The notes under the pieces are model-generated. The model ran no database searches and had not been told where the DNA came from. It saw only the letters and a program-made list of their open reading frames with translations. A program made the translations under genes and the position numbers. A stretch of DNA of 37,330 bases from Nemertoderma westbladi. Its lineage: Eukaryota > Xenacoelomorpha > Nemertodermatida > Nemertodermatidae. Position 1 is the stretch's first letter; the number at the start of each line of letters is the position of its first letter. The stretch spans positions 1-37,330 of the forward strand of contig JAUCBJ010000285.1 in assembly GCA_032718475.1 (NCBI GenBank). Direction: 5' to 3'. This document shows positions 1-9,639 of the stretch, piece by piece.

Positions 1-3000
1 ATAAAGGGCCATGCATCCAAAGAACATTCTCCAGAAGCTTTTCACCTTCACATCCTCGGGATGCAATATCTGCTGGATTAATCTTTCCGGGCACATGAAA
101 CCACTGATCAACAGTCGAGTATTGACTAATAGTGTTAACACGATTTGTGACATAAACAACAAACTCTGCTTGCTGGTTATGTAAATACTGCAAAACCAGA
201 GCCGCATCTGTCCAATAATAAAAAGTCATATTTTCTAAATTCAATTCTTGCTTCAATGTTTGACCAATTTCAATGGAAAAAACTGCGGCCTGAAGTTCAG
301 CTCGAGGAATAGTCAATGACTTTGCAGGCATTATATGAGTCTTACTTCCAAGCAAACTAGTTGAGAAAATTTTACCCATCTGGACAGCTAGATAGGCTAC
401 AGTAGCCATACCAACATCACTAGCATCGCTGAAGATATGGATATCAACAGGGGTATCTACTGATAGATCAGGGAAGTAACTACGAGATAACTTAAAGTTG
501 TTAAGGGCAATGAGAGCAGCCTCCCAACTTGCCCATGATTTTAAGAGGGTTTCAGATAAAGCTTGGTCCCATTCAATACCTTCCTTCCAAATATCTTTAA
601 GAAGACACTTGCCTTTCATAATGACAGGTGAAACAAAACCTACTGGGTCATAGGTAGTTGCTAAAATCGATAAGCAAGAGCGTTTAGTTCGTGCAACCAT
701 CTCAAATGATTTCACCTTATAAAATAGACCATCCTGTACAGGATCCCAATGGATACCCAATGCCTTTGTTGATGGCATAGGATCAACCCCTAATTCATAA
801 TTAGCATGCTGGCGTTGCTCGGGCAAGAAAGATTCTAAAAGCCTAACACTGTTACTAGCAAACTTAACTAAGTTGAAGCCTCCTAGTGATAATGTGTTCC
901 TTACTCCATGTGCAACTTTTATTGCTTGGTCTTCTGTCTCCTGTGAATTCATGACATCATCCATGTATATGTCATTTGTGAGCACAGGAATAACTTCTGG
1001 AAGCACTAAAGGAATACCATGTTCATCAACTCGTCCTTCATTATCTTCTACAGTAGCAACAACACAACAGCCTGCATTTGATGGTGAAGACACTATACCA
1101 AAGGCTTGAACAAGGAAATGAAACTCAACAGGGTTTCCTTCCATCTTATCATTATCCCACCAGAGATAACGAAGTGAATCACGATCAGGGGGAGTTACCC
1201 GAACCTGCATAAACATAGCTTCAATATCAGCTATATACACAAATTTGAAGCGCCGAAAACGTAAGATAATTCCGATAATATTTCTGAGATAATTTGGGCC
1301 TGCCATGAGCTGACTGTTTAGTGACACACCATGGTATACTGCAGCACCATCTGTGACTACTCTTACTTTATCAGGTTTACTAGGGTGGACTACAAAGAAG
1401 TGTGGTAAATAGTATGTTCTAGAAGAAGGTGCAAGGAGATCATCTGGAACTCTCTGTGCCCAACCATTCGCTATCAGTTTGTCCATTTCTTGTTTATACT
1501 TCTTATATACCCGGGGTCTATCAAAAAGACGCTTACGCAGTGAATTAAGACGTTTCTCTGCTAATGGTTTATTATTTATCATAGTTGGTTCTGGTTTCCT
1601 CCATAATAATCCCATTTCGTAATGCCCATCTGGAAGAAGTTTACGAGTGGTTCGTTGAATTTCCTTAGCTCTAACCTCTTCAACTGAACTTGCCTTCTCA
1701 TATTCTAATGCTAACATCTTTTGACCATCTATCCATTGGGCTACTCGTAAGTGTAATTCTTGCAAGAGATACTTTTCATCGTCACATTGAAGTTCTAGTT
1801 TAGTATTTACTTTAGACTCAGTCTTGAAGATCATCTCATCTGGGGAATCCTGGTCATCTGATTCTGTAACTGCCACTAAACCTTTCATTATTTCACTAGG
1901 CCTAGAACCAGGATCCTGAAACATCTCCCACAGGTCTTCAGCGAGAAAGGACTCCTCTTCATCATCCATTAGATCTGCATTCTGAAAAAGAATCAATGTC
2001 TTTACAGCTTCATCTAACTGAATATCACAAGTTTCAGCAAAGTTGACCAGTTCTGGACTAGCTTCGATATACTTTGCCTTACCTTCTTCAGGAGGCGGCC
2101 ATTCCCTCTCAGCACAAGTCTTCCTTGATGGGCCTGTAAAATACCATCCTAAGACACATTTAGTAGCTATAGGCTGATACGGTAGTGGATTCCGGGGAAC
2201 CTGCTCTAGACAGGCTCGAACTTCAGTACAATTACCCCCAATAATCATTGAAATGCTTGATTCCTTGAGAACTTGAACTGTAAAACCATACTTGATAATG
2301 AAAGGATCCTGAGACCAATCATAGACTTTACTGCATGACTTGGCAAACATCGGTAAGCTAAGAATACGAACATTCTTTAATGTTGCTGGAAAGTTAATAT
2401 CCACTGAGGAAATTTCTCCTTTACTTTTCTGAATTTCACGGTGCGTAACCCCACTGATACCCTTAAGGTCAATAGTTTCCACATCAAAGTCAGAGAATAT
2501 GGTTGAGAAAAGATCTCCATCCAGAAATGTTGCAGTACTTCCAGTATCGATTAAGGCATTGCATTCACAGGATGATCCACTTTTACTAATGACTTTAACT
2601 GGAAGAACAGGATATTCTCTAATAGCTTTCTTAGACTTAAGTATAGCTCTTGATTGAAAGGCATGTAAAAGTTCATCAATTACATATGTCTCATCTGTTT
2701 CTTCAGTAGAAGCCTCATTATCTGAATCAAAAATATTCTTGTCATGTGCCAGGAACTGTGAAATCTTAGTGGCTGCCTTAGGATTAGGACATAATAATGT
2801 ATGATGACGCTCTTTACAAATATGACATTTGGAGTGACTGGGACATACATCCTTTACATGGTCTGCACGAAGACAGTTTGAACAAATAGAAACTCTATTT
2901 ACTATTGATTTTCTCATAGGAAGATCATCATTAAGGAACTTATCACACTTATGTAATCGATGATTTCCTTTACATCTTGCACAAATATCTTCATGATGTG

Positions 3001-5896
3001 AAATTGTAGGTTTCAATTTTGGAGAAGGATATAACTTCTTGACAGGTTTTCTAGAAGCTACACATGCTGTCTCTTCTGAGTCAGAATTTGCAAGATCACC
3101 TTCTGAGTCAGAGCAACCTTCGGGGATGGTTGAAAATGCATTAACTGAAGGATCATAATCTTTACTACTAGGTCGAATTCTCCATTTTCGAGAAGGAAGT
3201 AATTCAACTTTAGCTTCTTTTGTATTTTTCTGCATCGAGCTAGAATATGGAGCTCCCCGACACTGAGCAAGATCAACCTCAGACTCTATAAATTCCATAA
3301 AATCAGCAAGATTCTCACAACGAGGAATGTTTCGCTCTGATTTTGGATTTACTATACTCCTAATCGTTTTTATCCATCGACCCTTTGCAGATGGGTCCAA
3401 CTTATCTGAAAGGATATTAAGAGCTGCTGCATTATCCAACTGATTTAGTTGACCAATATCCTTCATTTGTTTTACTATTCTTTGTAAGTGATCAAAATAC
3501 TGGACAACCTTTTGAGGATGCTTAAATGAAGGATACTCAATGGCTTGCTTGTATAAAATTTGAGCTATCCATCGTGGATTTCCATAACGTTTTTGTAGTG
3601 TCTTCCAAGCTACTTGAAATCCTCCTACAACTCCAATATGCTGTTGCACCATTGTATGAGGTGGTCCTTCAGTTGCAGATAAAAGATAATTTAGATTCTC
3701 AATAGGTGATAAGTTCTTACTCAAGACTGTAGAAATAAAATATTGGTAAAAAACTGGCCAGGTTTCAGGTTCTCCTTTGAAAGTCACAAACTTGGGTTGG
3801 GGTAAATATTTATTTATTTCAGAATGCGAAAGCAGTTTAAGGCTAGTTTGCTCCAAACTAGTATTATGTGCTGAGAGGTTTGAATTGGGCTGTCTGGTTC
3901 TAGAATAAGACTGATGGCCTGCACCTTCTCCGAAAAATTCCCTCTGGGGCTGAGGTACATTGTTAGGCCTCCATCCATAGCTATACTCATCGCCTTGAGG
4001 CAGTGGACTACGATGATCTGAATAAACAGTAGGATTTTCAGAATGAATGATAGAGTTAGGAGGAATCTGATTTCTTCTGTGATCCCGACCACCTACAGTA
4101 TTACCAGAAAATTCATTACCGAATCCATATTCAAATTCCATAGGAGGACCTGATGCAAGATAATTATCCTGTGGGGAATGAAGATTATGGTCTGGAGGTC
4201 TTCTATAATAATGATCAGATTCATAAGTGTGTCTAGGATCTCTACGGGCATCCTGACTCTGAGCTGCATATTGTGGTACAAATAAACTAGGAGAGAAGTT
4301 GTCTACATTAGATGCACCATACGACTGTGTACGTGTTATATGGGATATCTGAGATCGTGTAGCTTCCATATGGACGGGTTGCTGCCCATGAGGGTGATAT
4401 CCATGAATAATAGGATGCTGCTGCATTTCAAAGGTAGATAATTGTGGTAGATTAGACTGTCTATGATTAACTCCCGGTCTGGAAGGCATCCCATTGTGTG
4501 CACTTACCGTATAAGTAGATCTTCCAGTATTCAGAGGAATATTGCTAACCCCACTTACAGGTGTATTAATTTCCCTAGTTTCTCCAGTAACTATTATGTG
4601 TCTAGCACGATCTGTAATATATGGTTCCTGGACACGATAATTCGACCTGGTTTTCTTCCTAGCACCCATGGCAATAGGTGTGATGGGTGCACATACTTCA
4701 ATGTTAGTAGAATGTGGATTCAAACTTATACCCTCTAATTGAGAAACAGGAACATCTAGGGCCCCTTGAGTGTATGTAACAATCCTAGGCATATTGAGAG
4801 CTGGTATACTACTAGAAGCAGCTGGAATAGTTGCAGCAACCCAATCAGTTACCATTGATTTAGTGGACACAGGTACTGGTAATACTGGGCTTTGCGCAGC
4901 TAAACTAAATGAAACTGGTTCTGGTATCCCTATGCTTGTAACATTAGGTCTGGGAATTTGTGTTGATGATAATAAAGGGTCTGGGCACAAGTTTTGATTT
5001 GCATTTGTTTTACCTCTAGTACTGTTTCGGCTGGCAGCACTTGAACAAGGTGAGTCCAACTGGCGTTGCAGTCTAGCAACTTCTCTGTTGTTTACATCAT
5101 TCTTGACCTCATTTAGTTGAACTTGAGCCTGATATTGTACTTGAGCAAGCTCTGAGTCAGCCTTTAACTTTGCTGCCTTAATGTTTAATTCAGTTAATTC
5201 CTTTGCCCGTTCAATTCGTTTCTTATCAGCTTCTTCTTCTGCTGCATCTAACTTTTCCCTAATTACTGAACTCCGTTGACTTGATTGTGAACTCTTAGAA
5301 GATCGAGAATGAGAAACCTGAGAAATACTATCCTGTGGGACAACATAAACACTCTCTCCTGGTTCAATATTTAACGGCCTCTTTACTATTGTTCGTAACT
5401 CTGAATGTACTTTACAAGCTAATTGTAAAAATGTAGCATTGCGACTTTCAATGTCTTGCTTTAGGAGGGGATTTTGAGATAATTCAGCAAATTGTAAAAT
5501 TAATTTACTTAATAATTCGCGATCCTTAATAAGGTTAACACATTTCACCCATAATTCATTATGTTTCTCCACTGGCAAAGAAAGTTGCCATCCAGGTTTA
5601 AGCAAGGACAAAATATAATTAAATTCTCGTGTAAAACGACTAAAACGACCACTGACACTTCGACGCCAATTTAAATCCTCTAAAGATTCTATTGTCACCC
5701 CCAATGACATTAATTTAATCTTGGTGTCCTCTATACCTACCGGTACATCACTTATTCCTTCCCCTCCTGCGGCACCTGGAGGTTGATATAGGAACGGCAT
5801 TACCAATTCAGGTTCTACCACATCAATTACAGTAATGTCTAGCACACTACTAGAACTATCAGGACGACTAGATTTTTTATCATAATCTAGGGACAT
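1..5896 (-). CDS. E1 Gag-Pol polyprotein, BEL/Pao type, C-terminus outside window
   Basis: I read the frame from ATG at 5896-5894 (an in-frame TAA lies one codon upstream, at 5900-5902) to base 2 and found no stop: 1965 codons. Gag N-terminus about 1-300 with a charged helical stretch; DUF1759-like Gag about 690-900 (motifs FKGEPETW, KRYGNPRW). Zinc-knuckle motifs begin at C972 (CARCKGNH), C1005 (CSNCLRADH) and near 1023 (CHICKERHH). Protease has ALIDTGST with catalytic D1117. RT has motif A DIEAMF (D1557) and YMDD at 1644-1647. RNase H has FSDAS (D1824), PRAEL, YWTDA (D1897) and NPADIASRG just before the edge. All visible catalytic residues are intact. Gag and Pol share one frame, so no frameshift is needed. 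Integrase is off-window. It may encode a working enzyme set that could serve E3. Confidence 0.93.
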   Translation of the reverse strand, partial: MSLDYDKKSSRPDSSSSVLDITVIDVVEPELVMPFLYQPPGAAGGEGISDVPVGIEDTKIKLMSLGVTIESLEDLNWRRSVSGRFSRFTREFNYILSLLKPGWQLSLPVEKHNELWVKCVNLIKDRELLSKLILQFAELSQNPLLKQDIESRNATFLQLACKVHSELRTIVKRPLNIEPGESVYVVPQDSISQVSHSRSSKSSQSSQRSSVIREKLDAAEEEADKKRIERAKELTELNIKAAKLKADSELAQVQYQAQVQLNEVKNDVNNREVARLQRQLDSPCSSAASRNSTRGKTNANQNLCPDPLLSSTQIPRPNVTSIGIPEPVSFSLAAQSPVLPVPVSTKSMVTDWVAATIPAASSSIPALNMPRIVTYTQGALDVPVSQLEGISLNPHSTNIEVCAPITPIAMGARKKTRSNYRVQEPYITDRARHIIVTGETREINTPVSGVSNIPLNTGRSTYTVSAHNGMPSRPGVNHRQSNLPQLSTFEMQQHPIIHGYHPHGQQPVHMEATRSQISHITRTQSYGASNVDNFSPSLFVPQYAAQSQDARRDPRHTYESDHYYRRPPDHNLHSPQDNYLASGPPMEFEYGFGNEFSGNTVGGRDHRRNQIPPNSIIHSENPTVYSDHRSPLPQGDEYSYGWRPNNVPQPQREFFGEGAGHQSYSRTRQPNSNLSAHNTSLEQTSLKLLSHSEINKYLPQPKFVTFKGEPETWPVFYQYFISTVLSKNLSPIENLNYLLSATEGPPHTMVQQHIGVVGGFQVAWKTLQKRYGNPRWIAQILYKQAIEYPSFKHPQKVVQYFDHLQRIVKQMKDIGQLNQLDNAAALNILSDKLDPSAKGRWIKTIRSIVNPKSERNIPRCENLADFMEFIESEVDLAQCRGAPYSSSMQKNTKEAKVELLPSRKWRIRPSSKDYDPSVNAFSTIPEGCSDSEGDLANSDSEETACVASRKPVKKLYPSPKLKPTISHHEDICARCKGNHRLHKCDKFLNDDLPMRKSIVNRVSICSNCLRADHVKDVCPSHSKCHICKERHHTLLCPNPKAATKISQFLAHDKNIFDSDNEASTEETDETYVIDELLHAFQSRAILKSKKAIREYPVLPVKVISKSGSSCECNALIDTGSTATFLDGDLFSTIFSDFDVETIDLKGISGVTHREIQKSKGEISSVDINFPATLKNVRILSLPMFAKSCSKVYDWSQDPFIIKYGFTVQVLKESSISMIIGGNCTEVRACLEQVPRNPLPYQPIATKCVLGWYFTGPSRKTCAEREWPPPEEGKAKYIEASPELVNFAETCDIQLDEAVKTLILFQNADLMDDEEESFLAEDLWEMFQDPGSRPSEIMKGLVAVTESDDQDSPDEMIFKTESKVNTKLELQCDDEKYLLQELHLRVAQWIDGQKMLALEYEKASSVEEVRAKEIQRTTRKLLPDGHYEMGLLWRKPEPTMINNKPLAEKRLNSLRKRLFDRPRVYKKYKQEMDKLIANGWAQRVPDDLLAPSSRTYYLPHFFVVHPSKPDKVRVVTDGAAVYHGVSLNSQLMAGPNYLRNIIGIILRFRRFKFVYIADIEAMFMQVRVTPPDRDSLRYLWWDNDKMEGNPVEFHFLVQAFGIVSSPSNAGCCVVATVEDNEGRVDEHGIPLVLPEVIPVLTNDIYMDDVMNSQETEDQAIKVAHGVRNTLSLGGFNLVKFASNSVRLLESFLPEQRQHANYELGVDPMPSTKALGIHWDPVQDGLFYKVKSFEMVARTKRSCLSILATTYDPVGFVSPVIMKGKCLLKDIWKEGIEWDQALSETLLKSWASWEAALIALNNFKLSRSYFPDLSVDTPVDIHIFSDASDVGMATVAYLAVQMGKIFSTSLLGSKTHIMPAKSLTIPRAELQAAVFSIEIGQTLKQELNLENMTFYYWTDAALVLQYLHNQQAEFVVYVTNRVNTISQYSTVDQWFHVPGKINPADIASRGCEGEKLLENVLWMHGPL

Positions 5897-6043
5897 TTTT
5901 TAATTTTTTGAATTAAACTTTATAGAGTATATGTGTATAAAACACTTACTAGACGTTGTCTGGAATGGACTATAATACCCTAATATTTAATTATTAATTT
6001 ATTATAATCATAAGTTATAAAAAATTATGTATTTATAATGAAT

Positions 6044-6060
6044 AATATATATATATATAT
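6044..6060. repeat. (AT)n microsatellite
   Basis: A short run of alternating AT lies directly before two copies of the palindromic ACCGGTAC-like motif, inside the E1 leader/LTR. Confidence 0.9.
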
Positions 6061-6198
6061 ACCGGTACTATACCGGTACTTATATAACAAAGGTATAGTT
6101 TAACTATGAAAACCAATTACCGGTATACTGCTCCGGTAAAGAAGGCACAAACAGCTTTACACCCTTCATGGGGTGCAACAGTATAAACATTTGTGATT

Positions 6199-6300
6199 AT
6201 TAAAAGCGATTTTAAATTATACCGAAAGTGAGCAAAATTTAATGATTTAGTTAACTTCCGGCGGTTAATTTTAAGGAAGCCGAACTGAGACGCTTTTAAT
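6199..6300. repeat. Inverted repeat, 10-bp arms ATTAAAAGCG / CGCTTTTAAT
   Basis: Perfect 10-bp arms at 6199-6208 and 6291-6300 enclose about 80 bp within the E1 leader/LTR. It could be an RNA structure or the remnant of a tiny foldback element. The function is unknown. Confidence 0.6.
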
Positions 6301-7385
6301 TAGGAAGGCCAGAGGCTGTTTGCCCAAGCAGGGTTTATTCTTTGTAATACTTTATAATGCGTTACCGCGTTAATCAGACGCTCGACTATTACAAATGTTT
6401 AGTTATTACAATGTATGTAAGGCCGACAAATTTGTTGAATAAATAAATTGGTAAAGGAGGGGATTATCAAGCTGATACACCATTTAATATTACTTAACTA
6501 GTCTATAAGTAGATATATAAATATTTACAAGAGAAACATTCATCACTTTACCACTAGAAACTATATTACGGCAATCCCATAAGGCCGTACAGACAGAATT
6601 GGCAGTCTATACACGGATACGGTATATTCAAGGTGTACTAAATTATTAGTACCGGTACACCTTGGGTATATTACACTAAACAAAGAATAAAAAGAAGAAG
6701 AGGGCACAAAGTAAACTCAATAATGCAATAATATTGTACATCGAAAAACACTAGGCCTAGTGCTGAAAAACAAAGGATTAAAGTTCAACTTTGCACTGAC
6801 AAAACACACTATAAAACACGATCACAAATGAAAATCTCTCCAGCTCTCAGTACGGCTGTAGGATAGATATTATTAAGATAGATTATAACTATTTACTACA
6901 TTTAAGATAAACTATATACAAAATCGATAATCCGCATGGGGTTATTATATAAGGTTGTTATTAGTAAATTTAGATTGGCCCAAGGTTGTAGCGTCTTGCT
7001 TCGTTTGTAATAATGGGATGAACAGTACCTTAAACCAATGTATATATTAGGTGTAGAGCTTCTAACCCGATACGAATCAACGAGCTGATCACCTGTCAAC
7101 CGAAGACGCACGGAGATGAGTCATAACCATTACTGCATTAGGTTAGGCCTATTCGGTAGAATCCCTGACAGTTACATAACGAACAATTAATATGCTATAT
7201 AATATCAACCATGGAACCGGTACACTGTACACAGCAGTACAGCTTTTCAGTCTTTTTCACGACCGGTAAGATAACTCATTTCCAGTACTCCTGGAGATTT
7301 TGAATTTCCCTCTCAAAATAATAATAACTACAAAATTCATTAAACGCCCAGTACAGTACACATGTGTTTATCATCGCTCTTAACA

Positions 7386-8237
7386 GGGGTGATGATAACT
7401 CCACCTACTGGCTCCAGAAGTCGAGGAAATCCTGCCAAGTACCTAACTGATCTAGACTTTGCTGATGACTTAGGAGTACTCTCAGAATCATTAGAGGGAG
7501 CCCAACGGCTCCTCAGCTCATTAGAACATGCTGCTTCTAGTGTTGGTCTTTTTATTAACTCCAGAAAGACCAAAATCCTGACAGTTAACTTTGAAAGTCC
7601 TCAGCAAGTCTCTGATCGGATGAGCATAAGCTCAAAGGATGGTATGCTTGAGCATGTGGACGACTTCTGTTACCTGGGATCATGGATCCGGAAGTCAGGG
7701 GAGGACCTTCGAATACGTAAGGGAAAGGCATGGGCAGCCTTGAATAGGCTTTCCAGGATTTGGAAGTCACCGAGAATTAATCGGAAACTTAAGGTCCGAT
7801 TATTTAGAGCAGCAGTAGTTCCAGTACTCCTTTATGGGAGTCCATGCTGGGCTCTAACTGCTGGGGACACCAAATCTCTGGATGGCACATTCACAAGAAT
7901 GCTACGCCGGGTTCATTGTGTCAAGTACAATGCACACATCTCCAACCAGACACTATATAACATTGGAGGTGTCTCATTGGTTCCCCCAAGCTTGACACTA
8001 GAACAAAATCGCCTCCGCTTTGCAGGACATTGCTTTCGCCGTGAGGACCAGCCAGTGCATAATCTTGTACTTTGGCAGCCTCATGGAGTGAATAAGCATG
8101 GTGGACAGCCCATGACTTTCTTGAGACGCATCTTAAAGGACACTGGTCTTAAAGATGCGGATGATCTAGCAAATGTCATGGGTGATAGGGAGTTGTGGCG
8201 GTGCAATTTTGTTGACAAGCCGGCACAGCATTCTTAA
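7386..8237 (+). pseudogene. LINE-A reverse transcriptase, C-terminal half
   Basis: The frame is open to TAA at 8235-8237. It contains RT motif C as LDFADD (about 7453-7469), then YLGSWI, a thumb-like stretch and the C-terminal region with RRLRFAGHC-like and LVLWQP motifs typical of APE-type LINE polyproteins. Motifs A and B and the endonuclease are missing because the 5' portion is separated by E1. An ATG at 7362 lies inside the E1 LTR and is not the natural start. The coding part itself has no stop or frameshift. Confidence 0.85.
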
Positions 8238-8277
8238 AAATGCAGCTGCAATGCAGCATGCCGATCCTAGTAGTAGT
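7386..8277 (+). mobile_element. LINE-A: 3' part of a non-LTR retrotransposon, interrupted by E1
   Basis: It is nearly identical to LINE-B from 34130 to the 3' tail; I count about seven single-base differences over roughly 870 bp. It ends in a short (TAG)n tail at 8271-8277, after which E2 sequence resumes. Its left end is not an ordinary 5' truncation: homology stops exactly where the E1 LTR terminal CA lies, so the upstream part was separated by E1. Because E2 pol continues on the right, LINE-A had inserted into E2 first. Confidence 0.85.
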
Positions 8278-8983
8278 TCCATCATCTCCAGCGATCGTTT
8301 CTCATCAGTGGACATGGTTAGGTCATATCCACCGGGTTCCATTGCGTCCCTATCCAGCCATTCGACGGTTCTAGCTCCTGTCTCGAGGTCCTGGCGTATC
8401 AATTCCTTCTGCAATTCCTCCTCACTGTATTGGAAAATGTCGAGGTCTCGATATCTAGCCACCTGACCCTCCACTATATCGGTATATAACAGTAGTCCAC
8501 GGGTTCACTATCTGTCCGGTCGTTATAGAGTGGTTCCGACAACCTAACATTATCGGGAATCAACTCCTCGTCCGACTCGCTAACGTCACTATAGTGGTCA
8601 ATACAGGTTCTCCTAAACTCGTCTATGTCTGGTGATTCTACTAACGGTGGTTGAGTTATAGGCTGTAATCCGTCGTGTCTATCCTTTGGCTTGTCACCAC
8701 CTGTAAACTCATAAGACATGGGTACTCGTGTATACCAACCTAGTATAGTCCTATGGGCGTGTGGTCCATTTACATGCGGCTCAGCTGGTCTCGTTTCCCA
8801 TATTTGGTGTGCGATCAGCTGTTCTGCACCAATCAACATAGATACATTCCTATAACCTACCTGGTATCTCGGTACTCTGAGCTTGTCAAAATACTCCTGT
8901 GCTATGGGACTCATCGGCGGCACCTTACCTAACTCCCTGCCGAACCCCTTCATAGCTAGACACTTGAATCCGTCCAATGGCAA
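8278..8983 (-). pseudogene. E2 pol fragment: protease-to-RT linker region, frameshifted
   Basis: Two overlapping frames carry the stretch between protease and RT of a Pao-type Pol. One spans 8983-8474, with LIGAEQ, RTILGWYTR and an acidic segment. The other runs from about 8470 down to 8278, with IFQYSEEEL, and is broken by LINE-A. The frame change is near 8474, where the first frame meets TAG. LIGxE...xxLGW is a recognisable hallmark of the DUF1758/A17 region. The product would be non-functional. Confidence 0.7.
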
Positions 8984-9639
8984 CGCTCTCCGTTCTTGGC
9001 GAGTGTGCTGGGGACTGGTACTAGGGAGTCTAGTTCTACCGAAATCCTGTGTCCCTTGAGGTCCCCTACCCCGTGCATGAACTTTAACTCAATTTGGATC
9101 TCCTCGGCGTCCTGGAAGCTGGAAACGGCTCTCGCTACTTCCTCGTCGATATAAGATAATGTGGACGCAATGTCCAACATCACATATATTCTCTTTGATC
9201 CCTTATCTCCGGTAAGTTTCACTGGAATCACGCTGAATATTTCCAACATGGCTGATGACAAATGCATCCGCGCGCTGGTCGATGAACTATCCGCGGTGAA
9301 ACCTTGGCAGGTCACCTCTCTTGTGCTCGCCTCGCCATCCTTGTCCGACGAACCTGGTTGATAACCATCATCCTGGATACCGGTGTACGTATTTCTTCTT
9401 ATCGATACGGGATCTCTGCTCCCCTTCCTTTGAGGATTTCGCTGTAAGTAACGGTCCGTTCGGGTATGGAAATCCGCATGTAGCAACTTGTGATGTAGTC
9501 TGCCGCATTCCATGCATCCATCCTTACTGTTTGGCACTGCCGCCGTACATGACCTGGCGCAAGACATGCCCAACAGGTGTCCAACGTCCGCACTTGAACT
9601 CTTCTCTGTTCCGAAGTTAATTCTTTGAACCGTCTGCAA
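8956..9639 (-). pseudogene. E2 last zinc knuckle and retropepsin-like protease, degenerate
   Basis: The frame carries CMECGRLHHKLLH, the third knuckle typical of BEL/Pao Gag, then a protease region with VMLDIASTLSYID. The usual D-T/S/N-G triad reads DIA here, so the catalytic motif is damaged. A frame change from the main gag frame is needed after CWACLAPGHVRRQC, and another near 8985 to continue into pol. Confidence 0.72.

Larger units (their letters stand above)
1..7385 (-). mobile_element. E1: BEL/Pao LTR retrotransposon, 5' two-thirds (cut by left edge)
   Basis: The minus strand reads 5' LTR/leader (7385 down to 5897), then one long Gag-Pol frame that is still open at base 1. Domain order Gag, CCHC, protease, RT, RNase H is BEL/Pao. 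The outer LTR end is set at 7385: the plus strand ends in CA there (minus strand starts TGTTAAGAG), and LINE-A sequence identical to the copy at 34130 begins at the very next base. E1 therefore inserted into LINE-A, and the 3' LTR, the integrase and the rest of LINE-A should lie left of the window. The inner LTR edge and primer-binding site could not be fixed. Confidence 0.85.
5897..7385 (-). repeat. E1 leader plus 5' LTR (inner boundary unresolved)
   Basis: About 1.5 kb of AT-rich DNA without a credible gene lies upstream of E1 gag. It should hold the 5' UTR, primer-binding site and 5' LTR. The outer edge is at 7385 (..TTAACA). I see no TGG-initiated primer-binding site with certainty. The tract contains an AT microsatellite, several ACCGGTAC/TACCGGTA palindromes and a 10-bp inverted repeat (6199-6208 with 6291-6300). 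Confidence 0.6.

Noticed and set aside
3058-4281. Minus-strand ORFs at 3058-3276, 3814-4092 and 4093-4281
   Set aside because: They are out-of-frame shadows of the E1 Gag-Pol frame, which I read through without a stop.
4463-4997. Plus-strand ORFs antisense to E1 gag
   Set aside because: Opposite strand of a continuous coding frame, no family signature.
7340-7770. Minus-strand ORFs across the LINE-A start (also 34117-34514)
   Set aside because: Antisense shadows of the LINE RT, present in both copies because the DNA is duplicated.
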